Notes: a model not told the origin generated them from the sequence alone. A stretch of 64,000 nucleotides of DNA from Aristaeella lactis (GCF_018118585.1 NZ_CP069421.1:3342484-3406483), one strand, 5' to 3'. Shown: positions 51,197-60,713, counted from the first letter of the stretch. Program-made: numbers and translations.

Positions 51197-54100
51197 TTAC
51201 AGCACCGGAGTCGGATCTTCCGCCTTGTCATAGTTGCGGCGGGGAAGCTCGATACCATATTCGCGGGCAGTGGCTTCCAGGATATCCAGCGCCTTTTCAA
51301 TCTGCTCGGGCTTGTGCTCGCTGATGACACAGAAGCGCAGCCTTGCCTTGCCCTTGGGAACGGCGGGATACATGGCGGGCGGTACGCTGACGCCCCGCTT
51401 TTTCAGCTCGTTGGAGAGGAACCAGGCGTCCTCATCCTTGCCGACCAGCACCGGCAGAACCGCGGTTTCACCGGCCAGGCAGATATCCAGGTGACGGCGC
51501 CGCGCACTGTCCGCAAAGGCCTTGATGGCGGTGCGCAGGTGCTCCATGATCTCCGGATGGGTCCGCAGGGTGCGGATGGCTTCCAGGGAACCGGCCGCCA
51601 GCGCGGGAGAGATACCAACGCTGAAGACGAAACCGGGCATGTTGTAGCGCAGGTAGTCGATCAGGCACTTCTTGCCGGCCAGGTAGCCGCCGCAGGTGCC
51701 CAGGCCCTTGGACAGGGTACCATACTTGATGTCGATATCATCGCCGTTGAGGCCGAAGTATTCATCCACACCGCCGCCTGTCTTGCCGATAACACAGGCG
51801 CTGTGAGCTTCGTCCACCATGAGGAAGCAGCCGTATTCCTTCTTGATCCGCACAAAGTCCGGCACGGGAGCGATGTCGCCGTCCATGCTGTAAGCACCTT
51901 CGATGACGATCAGGACCTTTTCATAGTAAGCGCGCTGGCTCTTCAGGATGGTTTCCAGGGCAGCGGTGTCGCTGTGGGGGAACGGCCTGGAGGTCGCGTC
52001 AGACAGCTTGCAGCCCTGCTCAATGGAGTTGTGGGCCAGGGCGTCGTACAGGATCAGGTCATTCTTGCCGCAGAAGTTGCCCACGAAGGTGACGTTGGTG
52101 GAGTGACCGCCGACGCAGACGATGGCGTCTTCGGTGTGCTTCCAGTCAGCAATCTCTTTTTCCAGGTCCTTGTGGATCTGCTTTTCACCGGCCAGAAGGC
52201 GGCTGCCGCTGGCACTGGTGCCGTATTTGTCAATGGCGGCCTTGGCGGCGTCCTTGACTTCCTTGCGGCCGGACATACCGACGTAGTTGTAGGAACCGAA
52301 CTCCAGCACTTCCTTGCCGTCAATGATGCCGGTGTCCAGAAGGGGAGATTCATGGGCTACGAAGTAGGGATTGTCACCCTTGCCGACCAGCGCTTCCTGG
52401 CGCTCCAGGAAATGCTTGTATTCAGGCGTGTCTTCGAAGCGGGTGATGGGCCGCACAGGAACGCGTTCCTTCGGCTTGTCGCTTTCAGCGGGGCCTTCCA
52501 GCAGGGTTTCCACCACCTGGGCCATGCCGGCCACGGTAGCGCAGGAGCCGTATTCTTCCGCGGGAATGGTGATACCCCATTCCTCTTCGGCTTTCAGCGC
52601 GATGGACAGCACCTGCAGGCTGTCGCCCTGGAGGTCCTCAATGAAGTTGGCGTTATCGGTGATCTCGCTTTCGCTGATCTCCAGCGCTTCGGCGTACATG
52701 GTGCGAACCTTCTTCAGGATCTCATCGTGCTTGGCGCTCTTGGTTTCGATCCGGGCTGCGGCGGCCACTTCGGCGCCCACGTTCTGTCCGTGGAGATCCA
52801 GCTCGCGGTAGGTCAGCTCGCCTTCCGCATACATCCGCTTGAGCTCAATCCGTTTGACCTTGATACCGCTGACCAGGGGCAGCTTGTTGGGCGTGACGAT
52901 GGCGCGGTTCAGCTGAGTGTAGATGGGCAGCTTGCGGTTGGCGTCAGCCACCTTCGCGGCCAGCTTGTCCAGGTACTGGTCATCGGTATAGTTTTCACCG
53001 ACGTTCATGACCAGGACGATATCTTCATTGTTGTCCCGGCGGTTGCGGCGTAAGCCGACCACACAGAACTGATCAACGCCGTTCAGGGCAGCGAAGGCGT
53101 CTTCCATGTCATCAGGATAGACGTTTTCGCCGGATTCGTTGATGATGACATCCTTCAGGCGGCCGCGGATATACAGGCGGCCGGTGGCGTCCAGCTGGGC
53201 AATGTCGCCGGTGGGCAGCCAGCCGTCATCGACCGTATCGGGCGGCAGGATCTGTCCGTTGATGACCCGGCCAGAGTGAATGCCGGAGCCGCGGACCTGC
53301 AGCTCGCCGGTCTTGCTGCCTTCCTTATCCGGAACGATCCGGTATTCAGCGGCGGGCAGGGGCTTGCCGACGGAACCGTTCAGCCGGTATTTGAGGGACA
53401 TCTCCCTTTCAAAACCGTTGATGGCGGTTTCCGTCATGCCGTAGCCGGTTACGGTGTAGTATCCCAGCGCGTTCAGGGTGCGAAGGGTCTCGGTGGGCGT
53501 ATGGCTGCCGCCGAAGATGACTACATCCACCTCGGTGCCGATGAGCTTCTCATTCAGTGCAGCGAAAGCGGATTTTTCCGCCCAGTTGAGGCCGGCTTCA
53601 GGAGAGATGGCCTGACGGGCGAGGGACAGGGCCTTCAGGGTCTTGAAAGCGCTCTGCTTGGCCTTGTTTTCTTTTTTCAGTCCCTTTTCCACGGAACGCA
53701 CCAGGCTGTTGCCCACCAGGGGAACCATAATCAGCAGGTTCGGCGGGAAATGGTGGCAGGTGTTCAGGATGGAATTGGGGGTGCGGTCCTGCAGGAACAC
53801 GTTGGCGGTGCCCATGAACATGGAAAGGATCATGTTGCCCATGAAACCCAGCACATGGTGGAAGGGCAGGAAAGCCAGGGTTTTACGCCCGGTGTTCACA
53901 GGATGGATGATCCGGGGATTCACTTTGAAAAGCTCATAAGCATTCAGCGCCTGGGCACAAACTGCTTTGCTGTTGTAGGCAAAGATGCGGCTGGTGCCGG
54001 TGGTGCCGCTGGTGCACATGGCGGTATATTCACCCCAGACGGGAGTGAAACCGATGGTGCGCGGAGCTTCCCGGATGGTCTTAAAGTCGATCTGACGGAC

Positions 54101-54493
54101 ATTGCCGGACAGGGCCCTGGGTTTCAGGGAAACGACCTGGCGGCAGTGCGCTTCATCCAGCAGGCCCTGGATCACATTGTCGGGCGCGGACGCGTCCAGC
54201 AGCAGGGCGTTATGTCCGGAGCGCATAATGCCCCAGTACAGAGACGGCCAGTCGTGGCAGGTGTCCACGGCAACACCGATCCAGCCCTCTTCAAGGCCGA
54301 GAGAGTTCAGGCAGGCGGCGTAGTCATCCGCCCGGAGGGTCATTTCTGCGTAGGAGCGGGTTCTTTCCTGTTCACCTTCCAGCCAGTAGGCGGCGGGTGC
54401 CTCTCCGTAATCCCGGAGGATGTCGAACAGGGTGGCCAGCGTTTGATCAGCTTCCAGTCTGCGGCAAACAGACTGCGCGTCAAGATTGCTCAT
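51197..54493 (-). CDS. Acyl-AMP ligase / acyl carrier protein / alpha-oxoamine synthase fusion
   Basis: 1098 residues in three parts. Residues 1 to about 590 are an ANL adenylating enzyme (CTSGTTGTSRI near 155, GYGMTETAI, PTGDIAQLD, GRLKDVIINESGENVYP). About 600-690 is an acyl carrier protein with the phosphopantetheine Ser in DLQGDSLQV near 624. About 725-1098 is a PLP-dependent alpha-oxoamine synthase of the BioF/KBL/serine palmitoyltransferase family, with VDEAHS near 893 and the PLP Lys in YGTLSKGLG near 928. Expected chemistry: activate a carboxylic acid, load it on the carrier, then condense it with an amino acid with loss of CO2 to give an alpha-aminoketone, as in sphingoid base or PigH-type reactions. 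AAGGAGGCTTTC precedes the ATG. It stands alone. Confidence 0.9.
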   Translation of the reverse strand: MSNLDAQSVCRRLEADQTLATLFDILRDYGEAPAAYWLEGEQERTRSYAEMTLRADDYAACLNSLGLEEGWIGVAVDTCHDWPSLYWGIMRSGHNALLLDASAPDNVIQGLLDEAHCRQVVSLKPRALSGNVRQIDFKTIREAPRTIGFTPVWGEYTAMCTSGTTGTSRIFAYNSKAVCAQALNAYELFKVNPRIIHPVNTGRKTLAFLPFHHVLGFMGNMILSMFMGTANVFLQDRTPNSILNTCHHFPPNLLIMVPLVGNSLVRSVEKGLKKENKAKQSAFKTLKALSLARQAISPEAGLNWAEKSAFAALNEKLIGTEVDVVIFGGSHTPTETLRTLNALGYYTVTGYGMTETAINGFEREMSLKYRLNGSVGKPLPAAEYRIVPDKEGSKTGELQVRGSGIHSGRVINGQILPPDTVDDGWLPTGDIAQLDATGRLYIRGRLKDVIINESGENVYPDDMEDAFAALNGVDQFCVVGLRRNRRDNNEDIVLVMNVGENYTDDQYLDKLAAKVADANRKLPIYTQLNRAIVTPNKLPLVSGIKVKRIELKRMYAEGELTYRELDLHGQNVGAEVAAAARIETKSAKHDEILKKVRTMYAEALEISESEITDNANFIEDLQGDSLQVLSIALKAEEEWGITIPAEEYGSCATVAGMAQVVETLLEGPAESDKPKERVPVRPITRFEDTPEYKHFLERQEALVGKGDNPYFVAHESPLLDTGIIDGKEVLEFGSYNYVGMSGRKEVKDAAKAAIDKYGTSASGSRLLAGEKQIHKDLEKEIADWKHTEDAIVCVGGHSTNVTFVGNFCGKNDLILYDALAHNSIEQGCKLSDATSRPFPHSDTAALETILKSQRAYYEKVLIVIEGAYSMDGDIAPVPDFVRIKKEYGCFLMVDEAHSACVIGKTGGGVDEYFGLNGDDIDIKYGTLSKGLGTCGGYLAGKKCLIDYLRYNMPGFVFSVGISPALAAGSLEAIRTLRTHPEIMEHLRTAIKAFADSARRRHLDICLAGETAVLPVLVGKDEDAWFLSNELKKRGVSVPPAMYPAVPKGKARLRFCVISEHKPEQIEKALDILEATAREYGIELPRRNYDKAEDPTPVL

Positions 54494-54641
54494 GAAAGCC
54501 TCCTTCCATTCCGGTTCAAGAGCGATATTCTGACGCGGAGGCAGGGAAGGAAAAGATAATAACGTATAAGAAAAGTAAATCTCCCCAATGCCAAAATCCG
54601 CATCAGCCTATTATATCATGAAAAGCGATTTGTGCATACAA

Positions 54642-54680
54642 TTTCTTTCAGGCCTTTGCAGTACAAAGGCCTGAAAGAAA
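54642..54680. terminator. Perfect 17-bp hairpin, probable terminator
   Basis: TTTCTTTCAGGCCTTTG / CAAAGGCCTGAAAGAAA with loop CAGTA. It lies 65 bases past the methyltransferase stop on the minus strand; it has no clear T run apart from the A/T-rich stem ends. Confidence 0.55.
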
Positions 54681-54744
54681 AACTCTTCAAAATATGCGTT
54701 TTATCATCGACAATGGTATGGTTTCCCGAAATCCTGTTTTCTGA

Positions 54745-55506
54745 TCAGTTCTTTTCAAAATACATCGTCCGTATTGTCATCACATCGTTTTCATCCAGCG
54801 GATAATAGTCGCTTTCAGAAAATTTTCCCCTGCGGGTCAGCAGTATATCCGAGCCGGTGAAATCAAAACCAAGGGAATGGCAATAATCCGCGTAGGTTTC
54901 CGGGGAAGCCCAGATCTTTTTCTGGTCTTTCAGGCTTTTATATGACACAGAGGCCTGATCAAAAAACATCTCTATAACGCAGAATTTTCCGCCGGGTTTC
55001 AGGCAGCGATATGCTTCGCGGATGAGCCCGTCATAGTTGTTTACATTATTCAGCAGGTTCCCGCAGAATATGTCAATGCTTTCATCCCGAAATGGCAATT
55101 CCCTGTCCAGGTCTGTGTCAAACAGATAAAAGTTCTCTTTTCGGCATGCTTCTGCATGAGCCTGAAGCACGGAAGGACAAGCATCCGTGGCAATGAACAG
55201 CGCATCTTCCTCCAGGCTGTCCAGTACCGGCGCGAAATACCCGGAAGGCCCGCTCGCCAGATCGACAATCACCTGTCCTGAAGAAACAGCATCGACAAAG
55301 TGTTTCCTTTTCTCATCCCGCGTCATCATCTGCTTCTGATAGGTATATTTTCTTTTCATCTGCAGATTCACACGGTTGCTGACCAGATAATCCTCCAGGG
55401 CCTTGGACCAGGCAGGCCTTTGTTCTTCATTCAGGATAAAATGAAAGATCTTTCCATCCCGCTGATAGGGGATATCATTCCTGATCAGTTCTTCAGGTTT
55501 TACCAT
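54745..55506 (-). CDS. SAM-dependent methyltransferase (class I)
   Basis: 253 residues from the ATG at 55506 (GAGAGGAATGCG upstream). The track-like longer frame runs into the AraC gene and is not real. Motif I reads VIVDLASGPSGYF, and a Methyltransf_11-type core follows with LNNVNNYDGLIREAYRCLKPGGKF. The substrate is unknown. It is 22 bases downstream of an AraC-type regulator gene, so the two are co-transcribed and the regulator may respond to the compound modified. Confidence 0.85.
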   Translation of the reverse strand: MVKPEELIRNDIPYQRDGKIFHFILNEEQRPAWSKALEDYLVSNRVNLQMKRKYTYQKQMMTRDEKRKHFVDAVSSGQVIVDLASGPSGYFAPVLDSLEEDALFIATDACPSVLQAHAEACRKENFYLFDTDLDRELPFRDESIDIFCGNLLNNVNNYDGLIREAYRCLKPGGKFCVIEMFFDQASVSYKSLKDQKKIWASPETYADYCHSLGFDFTGSDILLTRRGKFSESDYYPLDENDVMTIRTMYFEKN

Positions 55507-55528
55507 TGACGCATTCCTCTCCGGCTGT

Positions 55529-56449
55529 TTATTCTTCAACAGGAATCCAGATCTCAATATAGCGCTTGTTGTTATCCGGAGCCTGATACCAGTGATAGAT
55601 CGCCAGTTCCGGCGCATTCCGCAGGGTATAGTTGGAACCGGGGAGCCATTCGGCAGCGATCTTCTCCCGCAGACTGACGTAATCATCAATCGGCATTTTC
55701 GTATGAGATGTATGGAAAACCGCGTAGTTCCCTTCCGGTATATCCAATGTTTCAAACTCAAAACGATCCATGAAATCAATGCCTGTCACCGCCGGATCAT
55801 AAAGGTGTTCAATTGTCCACCCATCCGGTTTTGAGCAATACCAGAACAGATAACCATCCTCATTGACGTCTGTAACAACCGCAATATCCGTATCTTTGCT
55901 GCCATCACTGCTGTCAGACGCCATGCCGCGCAGAAGCCATTGGGATGCCCGCGTAGAGATGAAGAATTTTTCTTCCTGCTCTCCCCGATTTGTTCCAAAG
56001 GGCGCTCCATCAAAGCGCCGCCGGATGCCCAATAAGCGCATGGAAGGTTTGTGCTCGATTTTGTACTCCATCATACTGCCACCTTTCAAAATTAAGTTTA
56101 CGTGCAGAGGTGAGCAGGCGTTCAGCCGTGCCGAGCAATCACGTACCTCACTCGGCAGGATTCCATGAAATCTGGCAAAAGCACGGGCAAACCCATCCTG
56201 GGAATCATATCCGTATTTCAGGGCGGTATCAATTACTTTCATTCCCCGGATCAGATCGCCTGCCGCGAGTGTTAATCTCCGCTGACGGATATATTCGGTT
56301 AACGTCATGCCTGTCAGAAGCGAAAAGGAACGCTGCAGGTGATACGCTCCTGATCCGGACAGCTTTGTCATCTCATCATAACAGATATCCCCATCCAGGT
56401 TTTCCTCAATGTAGTCCAATACACGCTGTATTCCGGATATCCATGTCAT
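55529..56449 (-). CDS. AraC-family regulator with GyrI-like effector domain
   Basis: 306 residues: two helix-turn-helix motifs of the AraC type at the N-terminus (MTKLSGSGAYHLQRSFSLLTG and IDTALKYGYDSQDGFARAFARFHG), then a GyrI/BmrR-like domain from about residue 125 (YKIEHKPSMRLLGIRRRF) that binds small hydrophobic cations in relatives such as Rob. This is the reverse of the usual AraC order and typical of the SoxS/Rob-like group. AAAGGAGGTGAGAGG precedes the ATG. A drug or metabolite sensor is likely. Confidence 0.9.
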   Translation of the reverse strand: MTWISGIQRVLDYIEENLDGDICYDEMTKLSGSGAYHLQRSFSLLTGMTLTEYIRQRRLTLAAGDLIRGMKVIDTALKYGYDSQDGFARAFARFHGILPSEVRDCSARLNACSPLHVNLILKGGSMMEYKIEHKPSMRLLGIRRRFDGAPFGTNRGEQEEKFFISTRASQWLLRGMASDSSDGSKDTDIAVVTDVNEDGYLFWYCSKPDGWTIEHLYDPAVTGIDFMDRFEFETLDIPEGNYAVFHTSHTKMPIDDYVSLREKIAAEWLPGSNYTLRNAPELAIYHWYQAPDNNKRYIEIWIPVEE

Positions 56450-56558
56450 CCTCTCACCTCCTTTCGAAAGGTATTGTATGTAGTAAGCGACTTCCGTGCC
56501 CGACTTTTTCCGGCAGGACCTGTCGAATTGTCCCGTTCATGCCCGGGATCTTTTTTGA

Positions 56559-57098
56559 TTATTGTTTCTGAACGAAAGCGATAATGTCGCTGACAGCTTT
56601 ATCGTTTGTCAGCAGGTCGCCTTTAATGCTGTCTTTTCCATATTCCTTTGCGGGCAGGAAAAGAATATCCGGTTCCTCATACGCCTGGTAAGCCAGTGCC
56701 TGCCTGAAGTTTTCCTCATTCGTGTTGCTGACGACAACAGCCCGTTTGGGTACTTTTTCATAAGCATCCAGAAGATCCGGTCTGCCCTGGAAAAAGCCCT
56801 GGCTTCTCTCGTTGAAAATAAAGAAGTTCGCGCAGGGATAATCGCAGTAATTCGGCAGGATGAAGTAAGCCAGGTCACTGCGGATGATTGCGTCCAGCAG
56901 ACGGTTTTCCATGTCCGCTGACCAGGGACATTTTTCCGGCTCGGAAAAGCATTCATACCCGCATTCTCCGCAGGGATGAACCGTAAAGGAAGAAAAATCA
57001 AAGAACTGTGAATCTTTACAGGATGAGCGGATCAGCTTTCCGATCTGGGAGCAGTTTCCGCCTGCCCTTGAGCTGAACGAAACAACGCTGATTCCCAT
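56559..57098 (-). CDS. Flavodoxin-like NAD(P)H-dependent FMN reductase
   Basis: 179 residues with the flavodoxin-fold N-terminus (VVSFSSRAGGNCSQIGKLI, the phosphate-binding loop) and a CGECGYECFSEPEKCPW cysteine-rich segment found in iron-sulfur-flavoprotein-like relatives. It probably reduces flavin or a quinone-type substrate. GGAGATAAAA precedes the ATG. It lies 109 bases upstream of the AraC gene on the same strand; co-transcription is possible. Confidence 0.75.
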   Translation of the reverse strand: MGISVVSFSSRAGGNCSQIGKLIRSSCKDSQFFDFSSFTVHPCGECGYECFSEPEKCPWSADMENRLLDAIIRSDLAYFILPNYCDYPCANFFIFNERSQGFFQGRPDLLDAYEKVPKRAVVVSNTNEENFRQALAYQAYEEPDILFLPAKEYGKDSIKGDLLTNDKAVSDIIAFVQKQ

Positions 57099-57219
57099 TT
57101 TTATCTCCTTCAGTGATGATCAATTCAACGTTTTTATCCGGTCTGAATCCAATCATACCATATTTTCCTGTGATTCTGCAGGGAAATATTAACCGCCGCG
57201 CGGGATCCGGACGCCCGGG

Positions 57220-57248
57220 TTGTACGCGGAGCAGAAGTATGTTATAAA
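57220..57248 (+). promoter_or_regulatory. Promoter of the GH13 gene
   Basis: TTGTAC, 17-base spacer, TATAAA, about 70 bases before the ATG at 57321. Confidence 0.6.
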
Positions 57249-57320
57249 TAATGAAGAATGAAAAAGAGAAGAATACCTCATGAATATACAGAAAAAAGCA
57301 GGGAACGAGAGGGCTAACAG

Positions 57321-59171
57321 ATGAACAGTCAGAAGCGGAATGAAGAATTTGCTGTACGGTTTGCCCGGCATGAGGACGAACTGAAATGGCTGTATATGGA
57401 ACTGTATCACGGCGACAGGAAGGCCTGGGAATACTTTACCGGGATGCTGCAGCGCATGTGGGAAAACCGGCCGGAAAACCTGCGGCAGATGGACAAGGCG
57501 CGGGAGACCAATCCGGCCTGGTACAGGGGGCATCACCTGGTCGGGATGCAGCTGTATGTGAAGGCGTTTGCCGGGAATCTGCAGGGTGTACGGAAAAAAC
57601 TTGATTATATCCAGGAATGCGGGGTTAACTGCCTGCACCTGATGCCGCTGCTGGAAAGCCCGGAAGGACGGAGCGACGGCGGCTACGCGGTGAGCGATTT
57701 CCGGAAAGTCCAGCCGGAACTGGGAACCATGAAGGATCTGGCTGACCTGGCGGAAGACTGCCATCAGCGGGGCGTTTCCCTGTGCCTGGATTTTGTGATG
57801 AACCATACGAGCGAGGATCATGAATGGGCCCGGCGGGCTAAGGCAGGAGAGACGGACTATCAGAACAGATATTTCTTCTATGATACCTGGGATATTCCGA
57901 ACTGGTATGAGCAGACCGTGCCGCAGGTATTCCCGACGACAGCGCCGGGCAATTTCACCTGGTGCGAGGAAGCCAAAAAGATCGTCATGACCACGTTCTA
58001 TCCGTATCAGTGGGACCTGAACTACGCCAATCCCGCGGTCTTTAACGACATGACGGAAAACCTGCTGAACCTGTGCAACTACGGCGTGGATATCATCCGG
58101 CTGGACGCGGTGCCCTATATCTGGAAAGCTCCGGGCACCACCTGCAGGAACCTACCCCAGGTGCACACCCTGGTGAGAATGATGCGGATGGTCTGCGAGA
58201 TCGTCTGTCCGGGTACGCTGCTGCTTGGCGAGGTGGTTATGGAGCCCAGCCGGGTGGTGCCTTATTTCGGAACGCTGCAGAAACCGGAATGCCACCTGCT
58301 GTATAACGTGACCACGATGGCAACGCTCTGGCATACAGTGGCGACGCGGAATGTAAAACTGCTGGAGCATCAGCTGGGACAGGTGTTTGCGCTGCCGAAA
58401 CAGTATACATTCCTGAACTACCTGCGCTGCCATGACGACATCGGCTGGGGCCTGGACTTTGATTACCTGCGCTGGAATTTTGCCTGGGAAGAGGTACCCC
58501 ACAAGCGGTACCTGAATGACTACCTGACTGGAAAGTATCCGGACAGCAAGGCGCACGGCGAACTGTACAACGATGATCCGCAAAGGGGAGATGCACGCCT
58601 CTGCGGGACAACCGCTTCCCTGTGCGGGATTGAGACAGCCCGGAAAGAGGGCGGTGAGAAGGATATGACGGAAGCGGTGCGGCTGGACGGCATGCTGCAC
58701 GCGCTTATGTTCACCCTCAGCGGAATGCCGGTGCTGTACAGCGGGGATGAGATCGCCCGGGAGAATGACTATACCTATCACGATGATCCTGTGAAGGCGG
58801 CGGACAGCCGGTACCTGCACCGGGGCGACATGGACTGGAAAAAAGCCGGGAAGCGGAAAGACAAGGATACCCCGGAAGGACGGGTCTTTGCGGAGATCAC
58901 GACGCAGGAACAACTCCGGCAGAAATACGGCGTTTTTGACGACGGGGCGGACGTATGGATTCAACCCACGGGAAACGATCATGTGCTGTGTGTCGGCCGG
59001 TACTATCTGGGAGAAAAACTGCTTGCCGTATTCAATTTCTCCAAAGATACGGAGATTGCCCTGATCCAGGATGAAACTATGTACACGGACCTGGAGAGCG
59101 GACGCAGATGCAAAGCCGGCGCTGTCAGGGTGGCGGCAGGTGGATACAGATGGCTGTACAAACAGTTTTAG
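57321..59171 (+). CDS. GH13 amylosucrase-like enzyme
   Basis: 616 residues. The layout resembles amylosucrase/sucrose hydrolase (GH13_4): an N-terminal helical region, the barrel with LDFVMNHTS, the nucleophile Asp in IIRLDAVPY near residue 261, the acid/base Glu in LLGEVV near 303 and CHDDIGWG near 371. No signal peptide. Such enzymes split sucrose and transfer glucose to alpha-1,4-glucan, or hydrolyse it, so it could serve the same sugar supply as the fructan/sucrose locus. GAGAGGGCTAACAG precedes the ATG. Its last 30 bases are copied in inverted orientation after the stop. Confidence 0.85.
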   Translation: MNSQKRNEEFAVRFARHEDELKWLYMELYHGDRKAWEYFTGMLQRMWENRPENLRQMDKARETNPAWYRGHHLVGMQLYVKAFAGNLQGVRKKLDYIQECGVNCLHLMPLLESPEGRSDGGYAVSDFRKVQPELGTMKDLADLAEDCHQRGVSLCLDFVMNHTSEDHEWARRAKAGETDYQNRYFFYDTWDIPNWYEQTVPQVFPTTAPGNFTWCEEAKKIVMTTFYPYQWDLNYANPAVFNDMTENLLNLCNYGVDIIRLDAVPYIWKAPGTTCRNLPQVHTLVRMMRMVCEIVCPGTLLLGEVVMEPSRVVPYFGTLQKPECHLLYNVTTMATLWHTVATRNVKLLEHQLGQVFALPKQYTFLNYLRCHDDIGWGLDFDYLRWNFAWEEVPHKRYLNDYLTGKYPDSKAHGELYNDDPQRGDARLCGTTASLCGIETARKEGGEKDMTEAVRLDGMLHALMFTLSGMPVLYSGDEIARENDYTYHDDPVKAADSRYLHRGDMDWKKAGKRKDKDTPEGRVFAEITTQEQLRQKYGVFDDGADVWIQPTGNDHVLCVGRYYLGEKLLAVFNFSKDTEIALIQDETMYTDLESGRRCKAGAVRVAAGGYRWLYKQF

Positions 59172-59242
59172 GCTTTGCCTAAACTGTTTCACAGCCATCT
59201 GTATCCAAATGAACAATTAACAATGAACAATGAACAATTATA
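59142..59242. repeat. Inverted copy of the GH13 gene end plus AACAATT heptamer array
   Basis: Bases 59142-59157 (inside the gene) pair perfectly over 16 bp with 59191-59206 beyond the stop. The inner part (59161-59173 with 59177-59188) pairs as well, with one base missing, loop TTT. The heptamer array starts directly after the right arm at 59207. Confidence 0.85.
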
Positions 59243-59355
59243 TGGATGGAAAGCACATGCCTGCTGGTTTGACGGGGGATGTGCATCGTGATATCATTTT
59301 TTCTTGTGTACAGGGATGAAGGATTATTCGCTTTCCTGCGCATCCGGAGGAAGAA

Positions 59356-60624
59356 ATGAAAAAACAATGGTACCGGCTTGATAATGCCGCTTTGATATTT
59401 CCGGCGATCATCCGGAAAAACTGGAACAATGTGTTCCGGGTTTCCGCGACGCTGAAGGAACCGGTTGATCCGGAAATTCTGGATCAGGCGATCGCCGACC
59501 TGAAACCCCGGTTTCCCACTTACTTTGTCCGGCTGAGAAGAGGTTTTTTCTGGTATTACCTGGAGACGATCACCGATGCTCCGAAAGCCCAGAAGGATTT
59601 CGCCTATCCGCTGACCCATATGACCCGCAGGGAACTGAAAACCTGCTGCGTGAGATTTCTCTATTATGAAAACAGAATCGCTGTGGAAGTGTTCCATTCC
59701 GTTACAGACGGAACGGGCGGCCTGATCCTGCTGAAAAACCTGACAGCCCAGTACCTTCGGCTGAAGTACGGCGTGACGATTCCGCCGGAAGGACATGTTG
59801 TGGACATGGAGGAGAGCCCCCGGAAAGAGGAAACAAGGGACTGCTTCCTCTCCTGCGGAGCGGACCGCGGACTGAGCCGGGCGGAGGATACAGCTTACCG
59901 ACTCAGCGGGACACCGGAAACAGGCAGATTCCGCTATATCACCACCGGCATTATGCCGGCGGATATCCTGAAGGAAAAAGCACATGAGCAGGGTGTGACC
60001 GTGACGGCATACCTGGCAACCATACTGGCGGAGGCCGTGGACCAAAGGCAGAAGGCGGAGGGACGGACCGGCAGGAAAGCCCGGCCGGTAAAGATCACCA
60101 TTCCGGTGAACCTGCGCCGGACCTTCGGCATGGATACTTTCCGCAATTTTACCCTGGCGGTGAATATCGGCTTCGATCCGCGGCTGGGTGAATACACCCA
60201 TGAGCAGATCTGCGCCCTGATGGGCCACCAGCTGGCGGCGGAGACCATTCCGCAGCGGATGGCGGGCAGGGTAGCCAAGAACGTGGACCTGCAGCAGAAC
60301 CTGCTGCTCCGGCTGATCCCGCTGCCGATCAAGAAGATCTGCATGCGGACGGTTTACACGCTGAGCGGCGAAAACAAAGGCTGCCTGAACCTGTCCAACA
60401 TGGGTGTGGTGACGGTGCCGAAAGCCATGGAGCCGATGGTGGAACGGTTTGACTTCGTGATCGGTGTCCAGTATACTTACCCGAACAACTGCTCCGTGGT
60501 GACCTATGACGGAAAGACCTACGTCAGCATGATCCGGGGGATCAGGGAATCGGAGCTGGAACGGCTTGTGTTCTCCAGACTGGTGGAACTGGGAGTGCCT
60601 GTAGAGATCGAAAGTAATTCATGA
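59356..60624 (+). CDS. Alcohol acetyltransferase-like protein (condensation/BAHD superfamily)
   Basis: 422 residues. The HxxxDG catalytic motif appears as FHSVTDGTGG near residue 114, and the C-terminal half has the LNLSNMG-type segment of the same fold. This resembles the bacterial alcohol O-acetyltransferase-like family. It should move an acyl group from CoA or a carrier to an alcohol or amine. The next gene, a zinc-ribbon membrane protein, often accompanies it. CGGAGGAAGAA precedes the ATG. The last five codons form the left arm of a hairpin whose loop is the stop codon. Confidence 0.75.
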   Translation: MKKQWYRLDNAALIFPAIIRKNWNNVFRVSATLKEPVDPEILDQAIADLKPRFPTYFVRLRRGFFWYYLETITDAPKAQKDFAYPLTHMTRRELKTCCVRFLYYENRIAVEVFHSVTDGTGGLILLKNLTAQYLRLKYGVTIPPEGHVVDMEESPRKEETRDCFLSCGADRGLSRAEDTAYRLSGTPETGRFRYITTGIMPADILKEKAHEQGVTVTAYLATILAEAVDQRQKAEGRTGRKARPVKITIPVNLRRTFGMDTFRNFTLAVNIGFDPRLGEYTHEQICALMGHQLAAETIPQRMAGRVAKNVDLQQNLLLRLIPLPIKKICMRTVYTLSGENKGCLNLSNMGVVTVPKAMEPMVERFDFVIGVQYTYPNNCSVVTYDGKTYVSMIRGIRESELERLVFSRLVELGVPVEIESNS

Positions 60625-60675
60625 TGAATTACTTTCGATCAATGAACAATTAACAATTAACAATGAACAATTAAT
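60606..60675. repeat. Fold-back of the gene end with the stop codon as loop, plus heptamer array
   Basis: 60606-60621 pairs perfectly over 16 bp with 60625-60640; the loop is TGA, the stop codon of the gene. The 35-base heptamer array at 60641-60675 is identical to that at 38829-38863. Confidence 0.9.
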
Positions 60676-60713
60676 TGTGTCCTGATCTGAAGATCAGGAA
60701 AGGATGTGAAGAC

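Noticed and set aside
54642..54680. Attachment site or insertion end
   Set aside because: The perfect 17-bp palindrome lies where a terminator is expected, and no integrase or transposase is present.
57321..59171. Functional link of the GH13 gene to the fructan/sucrose operon as one system
   Set aside because: Both would use sucrose, but they are 30 kb apart with no shared operator of the GTTTACAT type upstream of the GH13 gene.
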